Part shown: positions 24,608 to 32,739 of the stretch, in pieces | How the letters are laid out: each line of letters begins with the position of its first letter | Numbering within the stretch: the stretch's first letter is position 1 | Assembly (NCBI RefSeq): GCF_012927445.1 | Contig: NZ_JABBPD010000004.1 | Coordinates: 593,039-657,038 of the forward strand | Direction: 5' to 3' | Source: Rhodoferax sp. | Lineage (GTDB): Bacteria; Pseudomonadota; Gammaproteobacteria; Burkholderiales; Burkholderiaceae_C | Length of the DNA stretch: 64,000 nt | Position numbers and translations under genes: made by a program | The notes under the pieces: model-generated | The model's database searches: none | What the model was told of the DNA's origin: nothing | The model's input: the letters and a program-made list of their open reading frames with translations, nothing else

Positions 24608-25480
24608 ATGGCCAGCCTTTCCTCTTCTTCTACCCGCACCCTGAAAGCCCTGCTGGCCAGCGCCGTTTTGGCCGTCAGTGGCCTGGGACACGCAGAACCG
24701 GTGTTCAAAGTCACGGCCATTCCCGACGAATCACCGACCGAACTGGCACGCAAAGCGGTACCGCTGGTGAAGTACCTGGAGAAAAAGCTCGGTATGAAGG
24801 TGGAGTTCACCCCGGTCTCTGACTACGCGGCGGCGGTGGAAGCGCTGGTCAACAAGCAGGTGGACATGGCTTGGTACGGCGGCTTCACCTTTGTGCAGGC
24901 CAATGTCCGCTCCGGCGGCAAAGTCATACCGCTGGTGCAGCGCGAAGAAGATGAAAAATTCAAATCCGTCTTCATCAGTGGCGACCCGAGCATCAAGACG
25001 CTGGCCGATCTGAAAGGCAAAACCGTGAGCTTTGGCTCGCAGTCCAGCACCTCGGGCCACCTGATGCCGCGCAGCGTTTTGCTGCAGGCCAACATTGACC
25101 CCGACAAAGACTTCAAACGCGTGGCTTACTCCGGTGCACACGACGCCACCATCGCCGCCGTGGCCGCGGGCAAAGTCGATGCCGGCGCCCTCAATATCTC
25201 GGTCTGGGAAAAATTCGTGGCCGACAAAAAGGTCGACACCAACAAGGTCAAAGTGATTTTCACCACCCCGGCTTACTTTGATTACAACTGGACCGTGCAC
25301 GCCGACATGCCGGTAGCGCTGCGCGAAAAGCTCACCAAGGCCTTTCTCGACCTGAACAAAAACACACCGGAAGGCAAGGAAATCCTGGAGCTGCAGCGCG
25401 CCACCAAGTTCGTCCCGACCAAGGCCGACAACTACAAGGGCATCGAAGCCGCCGCCCGCAGCGCGGGTTTGATCAAGTAA
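24608..25480 (+). CDS. PhnD-type ABC transporter substrate-binding protein, possibly selenium oxyanion-binding
   Basis: 290 residues with a signal peptide (about 1-29, ending GLGHA). FKVTAIPDESPTELARKAVPLVKYLEKKLGMKVEFTPVSDYAAAVEALVNKQVDMAWYGGFTFVQA is typical of phosphite/phosphonate-type (PhnD) binding proteins. SQSSTSGHLMPRSVL is the anion-binding loop. GGAG lies six bases before the ATG. Homologues near selenium genes are annotated by others as putative selenate-binding proteins. Here the importer is divergent from egtD-senB-selD, supporting selenium uptake. Phosphonate or phosphite remain possible; no phosphonate catabolic genes are seen. Confidence 0.85.
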   Translation: MASLSSSSTRTLKALLASAVLAVSGLGHAEPVFKVTAIPDESPTELARKAVPLVKYLEKKLGMKVEFTPVSDYAAAVEALVNKQVDMAWYGGFTFVQANVRSGGKVIPLVQREEDEKFKSVFISGDPSIKTLADLKGKTVSFGSQSSTSGHLMPRSVLLQANIDPDKDFKRVAYSGAHDATIAAVAAGKVDAGALNISVWEKFVADKKVDTNKVKVIFTTPAYFDYNWTVHADMPVALREKLTKAFLDLNKNTPEGKEILELQRATKFVPTKADNYKGIEAAARSAGLIK

Positions 25481-25489
25481 TTGCCATCC

Positions 25490-25548
25490 GCTACTTAATT
25501 CATAGCTATATACGCCCTATAGACGGGGGCTAGAGGCCTATTTAACTC
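25490..25548 (+). repeat. Dispersed repeat, copy 5
   Basis: Head GCTACTTAATTCATAGCTAT, middle ATACGCCCTATAG, core ACGGGGGCTAGAGGCC, tail TATTTAACTC, immediately followed by the ATG of the ABC ATPase gene. It occupies the gap between binding protein and ATPase genes. Confidence 0.85.
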
Positions 25549-26382
25549 ATGAAAATATTGCTGGAGAACTGCACCGGGTGCCACCCGGCCGCTCGGGCCA
25601 ATGCCCCGGCGGCGCTGCGCGGCCTGAACCTGACGGTGGCCAGTGGCGAGCAGTTGGCCGTCATCGGCCCCTCCGGCGCCGGCAAAACCACCCTGCTGCA
25701 CCTGCTGGCCTGTGCGCTGAAACCGGTCAGCGGCACGCTGCAACTGGACGGGCGCAACCCCTGGCAGTTGTCGCGCACTGCGTTGCAGCGGCTGCGCGGC
25801 GAGCTGTTTCTGGCGCCGCAGGTGCCGCCGCTCCCGGCACGGCAGCGCGTGGTCACCGCCGTGCTGGCCGGGCGGCTGCCGCACGAAAGCCTGTGGGCCA
25901 GCGTGCGCAGCCTGTTTTACCCGACCGACATCGCGCTGGCCGAACGGGCGCTGGCGCGTTTTGACGTCAGTGACAAACTGTTCGAGCGGGTCGACCGCCT
26001 CTCCGGCGGCGAGCGCCAGCGCGTCGGCCTGGCCCGCGCCTTGGCGACGCAGGCCCAACTCTTTTTAGTGGACGAACCGCTGTCGGCGCTGGACCCCACC
26101 CGGTCACAGCAAGCCATCGAGTCGCTCACCCAAGCGGCCCGCGAACGCGGTGCCACGCTGGTGGCGACGATGCACCATGTGGAAATGGCATTGCGGCATT
26201 TCCCCCGCATCATCGGGCTACGCGACGGTGAACTGGCCTTTGACCTGCCCGCTACGCAAGTGACGCCGGAGCGGCTGCAGCAGTTGTACGCGCAGCATCT
26301 GGACGAACTGAGCCAAACCACGCCCACCGAGCAGCAAGACGCCCCGGTGGCCGCCCCGCCCGTGGCGATGAATTGTCGGTAG
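25549..26382 (+). CDS. PhnC-type ABC transporter ATP-binding protein
   Basis: 277 residues. Walker A GPSGAGKTT (about 41-49), a Q-loop variant (FLAPQVPPLPARQRV), ABC signature LSGGERQRV, Walker B LFLVDEPLSALDP and switch His in ATMHHVEMAL are all present. It powers the importer made with the preceding binding protein and the two following permeases. The N-terminus CTGCHPAARANAP is cysteine/histidine-bearing and unusual for PhnC. The start codon directly follows a dispersed repeat and there is no clear ribosome site. The end overlaps or nearly abuts the first permease gene. Confidence 0.9.
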   Translation: MKILLENCTGCHPAARANAPAALRGLNLTVASGEQLAVIGPSGAGKTTLLHLLACALKPVSGTLQLDGRNPWQLSRTALQRLRGELFLAPQVPPLPARQRVVTAVLAGRLPHESLWASVRSLFYPTDIALAERALARFDVSDKLFERVDRLSGGERQRVGLARALATQAQLFLVDEPLSALDPTRSQQAIESLTQAARERGATLVATMHHVEMALRHFPRIIGLRDGELAFDLPATQVTPERLQQLYAQHLDELSQTTPTEQQDAPVAAPPVAMNCR

Positions 26383-26393
26383 CGCGGCCGGCC

Positions 26394-27248
26394 ATGCTGT
26401 TCCCCGCCAAGCGCCCGCTGCCCGGCAGCCCCCCACCCGCCTTGCGCGACCCGGCCTGGAGCGGCCGCATCTTCTGGACTCTGGCCACGCTGGCGCTGCT
26501 GTGGCCGATGCTGGTGCTGACCGAGTTCAAGCCCTGGCTGCTGCTGGAGCCCGACGCCCTTACGCCGGCGCTGCGCTTTCTGGCTGATTTTGTGCCGCCC
26601 AAGCTGGACGGCGACTTTCTGGCGATGGTGGCGCGCGAAACCTGGCGCACCGTGGCGATTGCCACCGCCGGCCTGACGCTGGCCCTGCTGCTGGCGGTGC
26701 CGCTGGCGCTGCTCTCGGCGCGGGTGCTGTCGATCTCGGCGCTCACCGGCCGCATGGCCTTGTTGCCGGCGGTCGTGCGGCAACTGGTGCGCTGGCTGCT
26801 GATCGTGCTGCGCAGCGTGCCCGAGCTGATCTGGGCGCTGGTCTTTGTGCGGGTGGTCGGGCTGGGCCCGACCGCCGGCGTGCTGGCCATTGCGCTCACT
26901 TTTGGCGGCATGCTGGGCAAGGTCTATGCCGAAATTCTGGACAGCGGCGAGACGCATGGCACCACCAGCTTGCTGCGCAACGGCTCGGGCCGGCTGCAGG
27001 CCTTTTTGTATGCGCTGCTGCCGCAAAACGCCGCCGAGCTCACCAGCTACACCGTGTACCGCTGGGAATGCGCCATCCGCTCCTCGGCCGTGCTCGGCTT
27101 TGTCGGCGCCGGCGGCTTGGGCCAGCAAATGGACGCGTCCATGAAGATGTTCAACGGCTCGGAGGTGGCCACCATGCTGCTGGTGTTCATGGCGCTGGTC
27201 TGGCTGGCGGACAAAATCAGCGCCTGGTTGCGCAAGGGATTGGCATGA
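26394..27248 (+). CDS. PhnE-type ABC transporter permease, first subunit
   Basis: About 284 residues with an N-terminal membrane segment (FWTLATLALLWPMLVL), then a binding-protein-dependent permease domain. Membrane segments lie at WRTVAIATAGLTLALLLAVPLALLSARV and beyond; the conserved LRSVPELIWALVFVRVVGLGPTAGVLAIA block and the EAA-type loop follow (GSGRLQAFLYALLPQNAAELTSYTVYRWE). I start it at the ATG at 26394, 11 bp after the ATPase gene; a TTG at 26373 would overlap that gene. Its stop overlaps the next permease as ATGA. Confidence 0.85.
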   Translation: MLFPAKRPLPGSPPPALRDPAWSGRIFWTLATLALLWPMLVLTEFKPWLLLEPDALTPALRFLADFVPPKLDGDFLAMVARETWRTVAIATAGLTLALLLAVPLALLSARVLSISALTGRMALLPAVVRQLVRWLLIVLRSVPELIWALVFVRVVGLGPTAGVLAIALTFGGMLGKVYAEILDSGETHGTTSLLRNGSGRLQAFLYALLPQNAAELTSYTVYRWECAIRSSAVLGFVGAGGLGQQMDASMKMFNGSEVATMLLVFMALVWLADKISAWLRKGLA

Positions 27249-28078
27249 CGGTTGACACCCAAACGGCGGCGAACGAGGTCTACAAACTGCCGCCCAAGCT
27301 GTTTGACGCCCGCTGCAAAGCCTGCTGGTTCGTGGCCGCCGTGTTGCTGCTGGTGGGCTTAAGTTTTGGGACGCTCGACCTGCAGTGGGCGCAATTTCTG
27401 TCGGCGCAGGCGTTTTCCAAAATGGGCAAGTTCCTGGGTGAACTGCTGCCGCCGGAAACCAGCCCGGTGTTCTTGAGAAAGCTGCTGGCCGCCGCGCTCG
27501 AAACACTGGCCATGTCGGCGCTGGGCACGCTGCTGGCGGTGCTGCTCGGCTTGGCGCTGGCCCTGCCCGCCAGCAAGACGTATGACGGCGACCCGGCGCG
27601 CTGGCGCAGTCTGACCCGGCTGCTGCTGAACGCCTTGCGCAGCGTGCCGGAGCTGATCTGGGCCACCTTGCTGCTGATTGCCGCCGGCCTGGGGCCGTTT
27701 GCCGGCACGCTGGCGCTGGCTTTGCACACGGCGGGGGTGTTGGGCCGCCTGTTCGCCGAGGCCATCGAGAATGCACCGCCCGGCCCTGCCTTTGCCCTGC
27801 GCGTGCGCGGCGTCCCGAGCAGCCGCGTGTTTTTGTACGCCACCTTGCCGCAGGTGCTGCCGCAACTGCTGAGCTACACCCTGTACCGCTGGGAAAACAA
27901 CATCCGCGCCGCCGCCGTGCTGGGGGTGGTGGGCGCTGGCGGGCTGGGCCAGATGCTGGCGTTCCACATGGGGCTGTTCCAGATGGGAGAAACCAGCAGC
28001 ATCCTGATCGCGATGCTGTTTTTGGTGGCGCTGGTGGATGCGCTGAGTTTTGCCAGTCGCCGCTGGCTGGCCAGTTAG
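27245..28078 (+). CDS. PhnE-type ABC transporter permease, second subunit
   Basis: 277 residues, clearly paralogous to the first permease (LRSVPELIWATLLLIAAGLGPFAGTLALALHTAGVLG; YATLPQVLPQLLSYTLYRWENNIRAAAVLGVVGAGGLGQ). Six hydrophobic segments are visible. Two different PhnE subunits make a heterodimeric channel, as in several PhnCDEE systems. The start at 27245 overlaps the previous stop (ATGA). It is the last gene of the importer operon. A weak hairpin follows before rpoH. Confidence 0.88.
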   Translation: MTVDTQTAANEVYKLPPKLFDARCKACWFVAAVLLLVGLSFGTLDLQWAQFLSAQAFSKMGKFLGELLPPETSPVFLRKLLAAALETLAMSALGTLLAVLLGLALALPASKTYDGDPARWRSLTRLLLNALRSVPELIWATLLLIAAGLGPFAGTLALALHTAGVLGRLFAEAIENAPPGPAFALRVRGVPSSRVFLYATLPQVLPQLLSYTLYRWENNIRAAAVLGVVGAGGLGQMLAFHMGLFQMGETSSILIAMLFLVALVDALSFASRRWLAS

Positions 28079-28117
28079 TGAGTTCTAGCCACCCGCAGGC
28101 TGGCTGACAGCCCCAAC

Positions 28118-28137
28118 GGGCGTGAACGCTTACGCCC
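28118..28137 (+). terminator. Weak hairpin after the importer operon
   Basis: GGGCGT (28118-28123) pairs with ACGCCC (28132-28137) over an 8-base loop. There is no strong T-run, so termination is uncertain. Confidence 0.3.
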
Positions 28138-28200
28138 CGATTGACAAAAAGCAAAGATAAGTTCCCGATAAAACGCTATAAGCCCCATTGAACTTTTGAA

Positions 28201-28230
28201 TTGGCACTCGATCAGACAGAGTGCTAATAT
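28201..28230 (+). promoter_or_regulatory. CIRCE (HrcA operator) superimposed on a sigma-70 promoter of rpoH
   Basis: TTGGCACTC (28201-28209), nine bases, GAGTGCTAA (28219-28227). This differs from the CIRCE consensus TTAGCACTC-N9-GAGTGCTAA at one base only. The same bases make a -35 TTGGCA (28201-28206) and a -10 TAATAT (28225-28230) with an 18-bp spacer. A bound HrcA repressor would cover the promoter. Confidence 0.88.
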
Positions 28231-28258
28231 AAAAGCTATGACAACAAGGAGTTCAGGT

Positions 28259-29200
28259 ATGGCTTATCAAACTGGAGTTTCAGGCGCTGCGCTGGCAGTT
28301 GCCAACCCGTGGTCGATGGTGCCCCCGTTGGGTAATCTGGATGCTTACATCTCGGCGTCCAACCGTTTACCCATGCTCACGCTCGAACAAGAGCAGGAGT
28401 TCTCGCGCAAGTTCCGGCAAGACAATGATCTGGAAGCGGCGGGCAAGCTGGTGCTGTCGCACCTGCGGTTGGTGGTGTCGGTGTCGCGTCAGTACCTGGG
28501 CTACGGTCTGCCGCACGGTGATTTGATTCAGGAAGGCAATGTTGGCCTGATGAAGGCGGTCAAACGCTTTGACCCCGATCAGGGCGTGCGTCTGGTGAGC
28601 TATGCGCTGCACTGGATCAAGGCCGAGATTCACGAGTACATCCTGAAGAACTGGCGCATGGTCAAGGTGGCGACCACCAAAGCCCAGCGCAAGCTGTTCT
28701 TTAACCTGCGCTCCATGAAGCAGCGTTACAAGTCGGATGATGCCGCGGCCGATGCCGGCACGCACCGCGAAACCCTGAACGAAGAGCAAATCGAGGCGAT
28801 GGCAGCGCAGCTCAAGGTCAAGCGGGAAGAAGTGATTGAGATGGAAACCCGGCTTTCCGGCGGCGATGTGCTGCTGGACCCCAGTCCGTCGGATGATGGT
28901 GAAGATGCCTATGGTCCGATTTCCTACCTGACCGATGCCAAGCACGAGCCCATCGCCATGATCGAGGCCCGGGAGCGCGACGCCCTCGCCAGCGATGGCA
29001 TCGCCAGTGCGCTGGAAGCGCTGGACGAGCGCAGCCGCCGCATCGTGGAAGAGCGCTGGCTCAAGGTGAATGACGACAATTCGGGCGGCATGACGCTGCA
29101 CGAATTGGCGGCCGTGTATGGCGTGAGCGCCGAGCGCATTCGCCAGATTGAGGTGGCGGCCATGAAGAAGATGAAAAAGACACTGGTCGAATACGCCTAA
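28259..29200 (+). CDS. rpoH: RNA polymerase sigma-32 factor RpoH
   Basis: 313 residues. Directs transcription of heat-shock genes. Region 2 is HLRLVVSVSRQYLGYGLPHGDLIQEGNVGLMKAVKRFDPDQGVRLVSYALHWIKAEI; the RpoH box QRKLFFNLR is present; region 4 is LHELAAVYGVSAERIRQIEVAAMKKMK. I chose the ATG at 28259 because AAGGAG lies seven bases upstream; in-frame ATGs at 28238 and earlier lack this and sit on the transcript leader. The promoter carries a CIRCE operator, so both HrcA and RpoH networks may meet here. A strong terminator follows. Confidence 0.97.
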   Translation: MAYQTGVSGAALAVANPWSMVPPLGNLDAYISASNRLPMLTLEQEQEFSRKFRQDNDLEAAGKLVLSHLRLVVSVSRQYLGYGLPHGDLIQEGNVGLMKAVKRFDPDQGVRLVSYALHWIKAEIHEYILKNWRMVKVATTKAQRKLFFNLRSMKQRYKSDDAAADAGTHRETLNEEQIEAMAAQLKVKREEVIEMETRLSGGDVLLDPSPSDDGEDAYGPISYLTDAKHEPIAMIEARERDALASDGIASALEALDERSRRIVEERWLKVNDDNSGGMTLHELAAVYGVSAERIRQIEVAAMKKMKKTLVEYA

Positions 29201-29222
29201 CGTCCTGCGTCTGACGCAGCAG

Positions 29223-29257
29223 GCCCCTGACGCTTACCAAGCTCAGGGGCTTTTTTT
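29223..29257 (+). terminator. Rho-independent terminator of rpoH
   Basis: GCCCCTGA (29223-29230) pairs with TCAGGGGC (29243-29250), followed by seven T. It separates rpoH from the convergent sco gene. Confidence 0.9.
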
Positions 29258-29283
29258 ATGCCGCCGGCGATGCATGCCGGCGT

Positions 29284-29892
29284 TTAAGAGTTTTTCAGCA
29301 GCAGCTTGATGTCAGCCGCCAGGGCCGGGGCGCCGGAGCCGTAGCGGGTGAATAAACGCAATTTACCCTGCGTGTCATACACGTAGCTACCGGCCGAATG
29401 GTCCATGGTGTAGCTGGTGGGCGTCTTGCCATCCACTTTTTTGTAATACACCTTGTAGTCTTTGGCGAGCGCTTCGAGTTTTTCGGGCGTGGTGTAGAGC
29501 GCCAAAAAGGTGGGGTCAAAATTGGCCATGTAGGCTTTGAGCACTTCGGGCGTGTCGCGCTGGGGGTCGATCGAGACAAACAGACCCTGCAGGCGCTCGC
29601 CATCCTTGCCGAGCAGCTTTTTCACCTCGGCCAGCTCGGCCATGGAGGTCGGGCAAACATCCGGGCATTGCGTGTAGCCAAAGAACATCACCACCACTTT
29701 GCCGGCAAAGTCCTTGATGCTGCGGGGCTGGCCATTGTGGTCGGTCAAAGCAAAATCACGGGCGTAATCGGCGCCGGTGATGTCAATGGCGGAAAACGTC
29801 GGCTTCGGCTCGGAGCAGGCAGTCATACTGGCTGCAGCCACCGTCAAACAAGCGTATCCAGCTATTAATTTAAGAGCACTTCGTTTTTTCAT
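29284..29892 (-). CDS. sco: SCO1/SenC-family copper chaperone for cytochrome oxidase
   Basis: 202 residues, thioredoxin fold. The copper motif is CPDVC in GYTQCPDVCPTSMAEL, and the distal His is in TMDHSAGSYVYD; both are needed for CuA assembly in subunit II. The N-terminus is a signal peptide with a lipobox-like MTAC, so it is probably a lipoprotein anchored in the inner membrane. It is the last gene of the ctaA-ctaB-sco run, seven bp after ctaB. The signal-peptide codons are a recognisable copy of the dispersed repeat, which is highly unusual. This SenC name has nothing to do with selenoneine SenC. Confidence 0.93.
   Translation of the reverse strand: MKKRSALKLIAGYACLTVAAASMTACSEPKPTFSAIDITGADYARDFALTDHNGQPRSIKDFAGKVVVMFFGYTQCPDVCPTSMAELAEVKKLLGKDGERLQGLFVSIDPQRDTPEVLKAYMANFDPTFLALYTTPEKLEALAKDYKVYYKKVDGKTPTSYTMDHSAGSYVYDTQGKLRLFTRYGSGAPALAADIKLLLKNS
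29821..29878 (-). repeat. Dispersed repeat, copy 6 (inside sco signal peptide)
   Basis: Minus strand: GCTCTTAAATTAATAGCTGG, then ATACGCTTGTTTGACGGTGG, then CTGCAGCCAGTATGACT. Head, CGCTTGTTTGACGG and tail line up with the other copies. It is read in the same frame as copy 1. Confidence 0.7.
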
Positions 29893-29899
29893 GCAATGA

Positions 29900-30796
29900 T
29901 CATAGTACATAGTGGTCCACCAGCAAGGCGGCAAACAGCACGCTCAGGTGGATGAGAGAGAAGCGAAAAGTCTTGCGCGCCAACGCATCCGAGTAGTTGC
30001 GCCAAAGCCAAAAAGCATACAGACAAAACCCAAAACTCAAGCCCAGCGCGGCGATGAGATAGATCCAGGAACTCATGCCGAAGATGTAGGGCATCAGGCA
30101 GGCGGCAAACAGAATAAAGGTGTACAGCAGCACCATCAACCGGGTGAACTCGTTGCCGTGCGTCACTGGCAGCATCGGCAGGCCGGCTTTGCGATAGTCT
30201 TCCACGCGGTACAGCGCCAGCGCCCAGAAGTGCGGCGGCGTCCACAGGAAAATGATCAGGAACAAAATGAAAGCTTCCGGCCCGACATTCCCGGCCATGG
30301 CGGCCCAGCCCAGCACCGGTGGCATGGCGCCGGAGGCGCCGCCAATCACGATGTTTTGCGGTGTCAGCGGTTTCAAAATCACGGTGTAGACCACCGCATA
30401 GCCGACAAAAGTGGCAAAGGTCAACCACATGGTCAGCGGATTGACCCAGACATACAGCAGCGTGGAGCCCGCAATGCACAACACAGCCGAAAACAGCAGG
30501 GTTTGCTTGTCGTCCAGTTCGCCTTTGGCCGTGGGGCGCCAGGCGGTACGCTTCATCTTGGCGTCGATGCCTTTTTCGACAATGCAATTGAAGGCGGCCG
30601 CCGCCCCCGCCACCAGCCAGATGCCCAGGCAGGCCAGCAGCGCCAATCGGACTTCGGCCCAGGTGGGCACACCCGGCACGGCCAGCACCATGCCAATCAG
30701 GGCGCAAAACACGATCAGTTGAACCACGCGCGGCTTGGTCAAGGCATAGAACTGCCTGAATACGGAAACTTGAAGCGTTAAGGAATTGGCACTCAT
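29900..30796 (-). CDS. ctaB: Protohaem IX farnesyltransferase (haem O synthase)
   Basis: 298 residues, UbiA-type prenyltransferase. Converts protohaem to haem O for the oxidase. The first Asp-rich motif region is [26 protein letters not shown] (note the NxxxExxxD arrangement usual in CtaB), and the second is [19 protein letters not shown]. About eight or nine membrane segments are seen. The ATG at 30796 overlaps the ctaA stop (ATGA). The sco gene follows at once. Normal length. Confidence 0.97.
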   Translation of the reverse strand: MSANSLTLQVSVFRQFYALTKPRVVQLIVFCALIGMVLAVPGVPTWAEVRLALLACLGIWLVAGAAAAFNCIVEKGIDAKMKRTAWRPTAKGELDDKQTLLFSAVLCIAGSTLLYVWVNPLTMWLTFATFVGYAVVYTVILKPLTPQNIVIGGASGAMPPVLGWAAMAGNVGPEAFILFLIIFLWTPPHFWALALYRVEDYRKAGLPMLPVTHGNEFTRLMVLLYTFILFAACLMPYIFGMSSWIYLIAALGLSFGFCLYAFWLWRNYSDALARKTFRFSLIHLSVLFAALLVDHYVL

Positions 30797-31959
30797 GCGG
30801 GGTGTCTCGATAGGGATGGGTCCAAGGCAATCGACGCCTTGGCAGAGGGGCTCGTCTGGCTCGCGGCGACGGCCCAGGTCAGGACGACGACCAGTGCGCC
30901 GGCCCCGCCGGTATGCAGCACGGCGGCCACCAGGGGCCAGTCCAGCACCACGTTGCTTAAGCCGGTGATCAATTGCAGGCTGACAAGGGCCGCCAGCCAG
31001 CGGGACGGGCGGCGCAGCGCCGGCACGCGGTTCAGGCGCCAGGCCAGCACGCCGAGCAAGGTCAGCACGATGACCGCCATGATGCGGTGAACATAGTGAA
31101 TGGCGGTCAACGCGGCAAAGCTGATGGGCTCGCCCGCCGCAGTCAAACCCAATTCGCGCCAGAGCGCAAAGCCCTGCTGGAAGTTCATCGTTGGCCACCA
31201 ACTGTTCTGGCACATCGGAAAGTCGGAGCACGCCAGCACGGCGTAATTGGTGCTGACCCAGCCCCCCAGCGCGACTTGCACGACCAGCAACGCAAAGGAC
31301 AATCCCAGCAACCAGCGCAAACCCGGGCCAACAAGGACGGGCAGCACGCCACCCTCCCCTTGCGCAGAGCGCACCACTTGCACGCACAGCAGCGCCAGCA
31401 ACACCAGCCCGCCCAGCAAATGCAGCGTGACGATGGCGGGGAAAAGTTTCATGGTGACGGTGAGCGCGCCAAAAGCGCCCTGCAGGCACACCCACAGCAG
31501 GGTGAGCGTGGGCCACCACGGATTGATCGGGTGAACGTGTGCCTTTCGTCCCCGCCAGCCCAGCCAACTCGCCACGGCCAGCACCAGAATCAACACACCG
31601 ACACTGGTCGCCAGATAGCGATGGACCATCTCAACCCAGGCCTTGCCGTGCGTCACAGGTCCGGTGGGCATGGCGCTTTGGGCCGCGGCGATATGGACAT
31701 TGGCACCCAGCGGGCTGGCATGGCCATAACAGCCCGGCCAGTCGGGACAACCCAGCCCCGAGTCGGTCAACCGGGTAAAGGCGCCAAACAGGACCAGATC
31801 AAAGGTCAAAAACAGGGTCAGCAGCGTGAGCGCCTGGATCCGTCGCAGGGGCGTGGCGCGCCGATTGCGAAACCACACCCACGCCAACGGTCCGGCGGCC
31901 AGCAGCGCCCCCACGAACATCATGCGTGCCAGCGGCGACAGATCGTAAAGTTCTTGCAC
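30793..31959 (-). CDS. ctaA: Haem A synthase
   Basis: 388 residues, about eight membrane segments. Oxidises haem O to haem A. The conserved [16 protein letters not shown] and the four haem-ligand His sites are present ([36 protein letters not shown]), as in the long proteobacterial/mitochondrial type. The start is GTG at 31959 with AGGA seven bases before it. It overlaps ctaB (ATGA) and follows the Sco-like thioredoxin protein by nine bp. The C-terminal tail after the last membrane segment is short and Ser/Ala-rich. Confidence 0.96.
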   Translation of the reverse strand: MQELYDLSPLARMMFVGALLAAGPLAWVWFRNRRATPLRRIQALTLLTLFLTFDLVLFGAFTRLTDSGLGCPDWPGCYGHASPLGANVHIAAAQSAMPTGPVTHGKAWVEMVHRYLATSVGVLILVLAVASWLGWRGRKAHVHPINPWWPTLTLLWVCLQGAFGALTVTMKLFPAIVTLHLLGGLVLLALLCVQVVRSAQGEGGVLPVLVGPGLRWLLGLSFALLVVQVALGGWVSTNYAVLACSDFPMCQNSWWPTMNFQQGFALWRELGLTAAGEPISFAALTAIHYVHRIMAVIVLTLLGVLAWRLNRVPALRRPSRWLAALVSLQLITGLSNVVLDWPLVAAVLHTGGAGALVVVLTWAVAASQTSPSAKASIALDPSLSRHPA

Positions 31960-31968
31960 CGTCAGGTC

Positions 31969-32739
31969 CTACTGCACAGCCAATTTTCCGGCTTCACGCC
32001 CGGCCTGATCCCAGCCGGCCGACGCGCGCATCAAACGCTCCAGATCCCGCTTGGCCTTGGCGGCGCTGGAAAGATCCAGATTCGCCGGGAAGCGCATCAT
32101 CCAGTTGCCCATCGGGTCCACCACGTACAGATGCTCGGCGAGTTGCTGACCAGCGGTCGGCGCCAGCCAGGCGGACAGCCCGGCCGGGGACACGCGCAGC
32201 ACCGTGGCCTCTTTCAGGGCGGGCAACAGTTTGTCGGGCACCGCGGCGTCATCGGGAATCAGCCAGACCCAGTCCATCCGGTCTTTGTCCTTGCCCAAGC
32301 CCTCGCGCATCTGGCGCTGCAGATACAAATGGTGGCTGCAGATGTCATCGCAAGCGCCGCCGGCCACGCTGATCAACAGCCACTGGCCTTTCAGCGCCTG
32401 GAGCGTGCTGCGCTGCCCGCTCAGACTCGCAGTGGCGAGGTCGGGCAAGGGACGCTGCGGATCGATCAGTTCGCCGAAATTGCGACGCCCTTCCGGTCGC
32501 ACCACGTAATAGGTGAAATACGAGGCCACCACCGGCGCGGCACAGACCAAAAATACCGCCAGCATCTTCCAGCGGCCACTGACCTTGCGCCGGGCCTGCG
32601 CGTCCATCACACGTTCAGGCGACGGCATGGAGTGAACCGTCAACCCCAGGTGCTGATCGACACGGCTGGCGTGCGGACGGGAAGAAGCGTCAGGCGCGTC
32701 GGAAGGAGAAGAATCGTCTAACAATTTGGAACCAGACAT
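31969..32739 (-). CDS. Membrane-anchored thioredoxin-fold protein with Sco-like CxxxC, oxidase cluster
   Basis: 256 residues. An N-terminal cytoplasmic tail is followed by one membrane segment (about 58-79, MLAVFLVCAAPVVASYFTYYVV) and a periplasmic domain. This carries GQWLLISVAGGACDDICSHHLYLQRQM, matching the position and spacing of the CxxxC copper motif of Sco proteins, and a C-terminal LYVVDPMGNWMMRF strand like that of Sco. It sits between surf1 and ctaA. A second copper or thiol-redox chaperone for the oxidase is likely; that is inference. The chosen start overlaps surf1 by 50 bp; later ATGs (32628, 32607) exist but also lack clear ribosome sites. Confidence 0.75.
   Translation of the reverse strand: MSGSKLLDDSSPSDAPDASSRPHASRVDQHLGLTVHSMPSPERVMDAQARRKVSGRWKMLAVFLVCAAPVVASYFTYYVVRPEGRRNFGELIDPQRPLPDLATASLSGQRSTLQALKGQWLLISVAGGACDDICSHHLYLQRQMREGLGKDKDRMDWVWLIPDDAAVPDKLLPALKEATVLRVSPAGLSAWLAPTAGQQLAEHLYVVDPMGNWMMRFPANLDLSSAAKAKRDLERLMRASAGWDQAGREAGKLAVQ

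Noticed and set aside
25917..28154. A 745-codon open frame on the minus strand opposite the importer genes
   Set aside because: It is antisense to three genes with clear motifs, is extremely rich in Arg/Pro/Ala, and comes from high-GC third positions.
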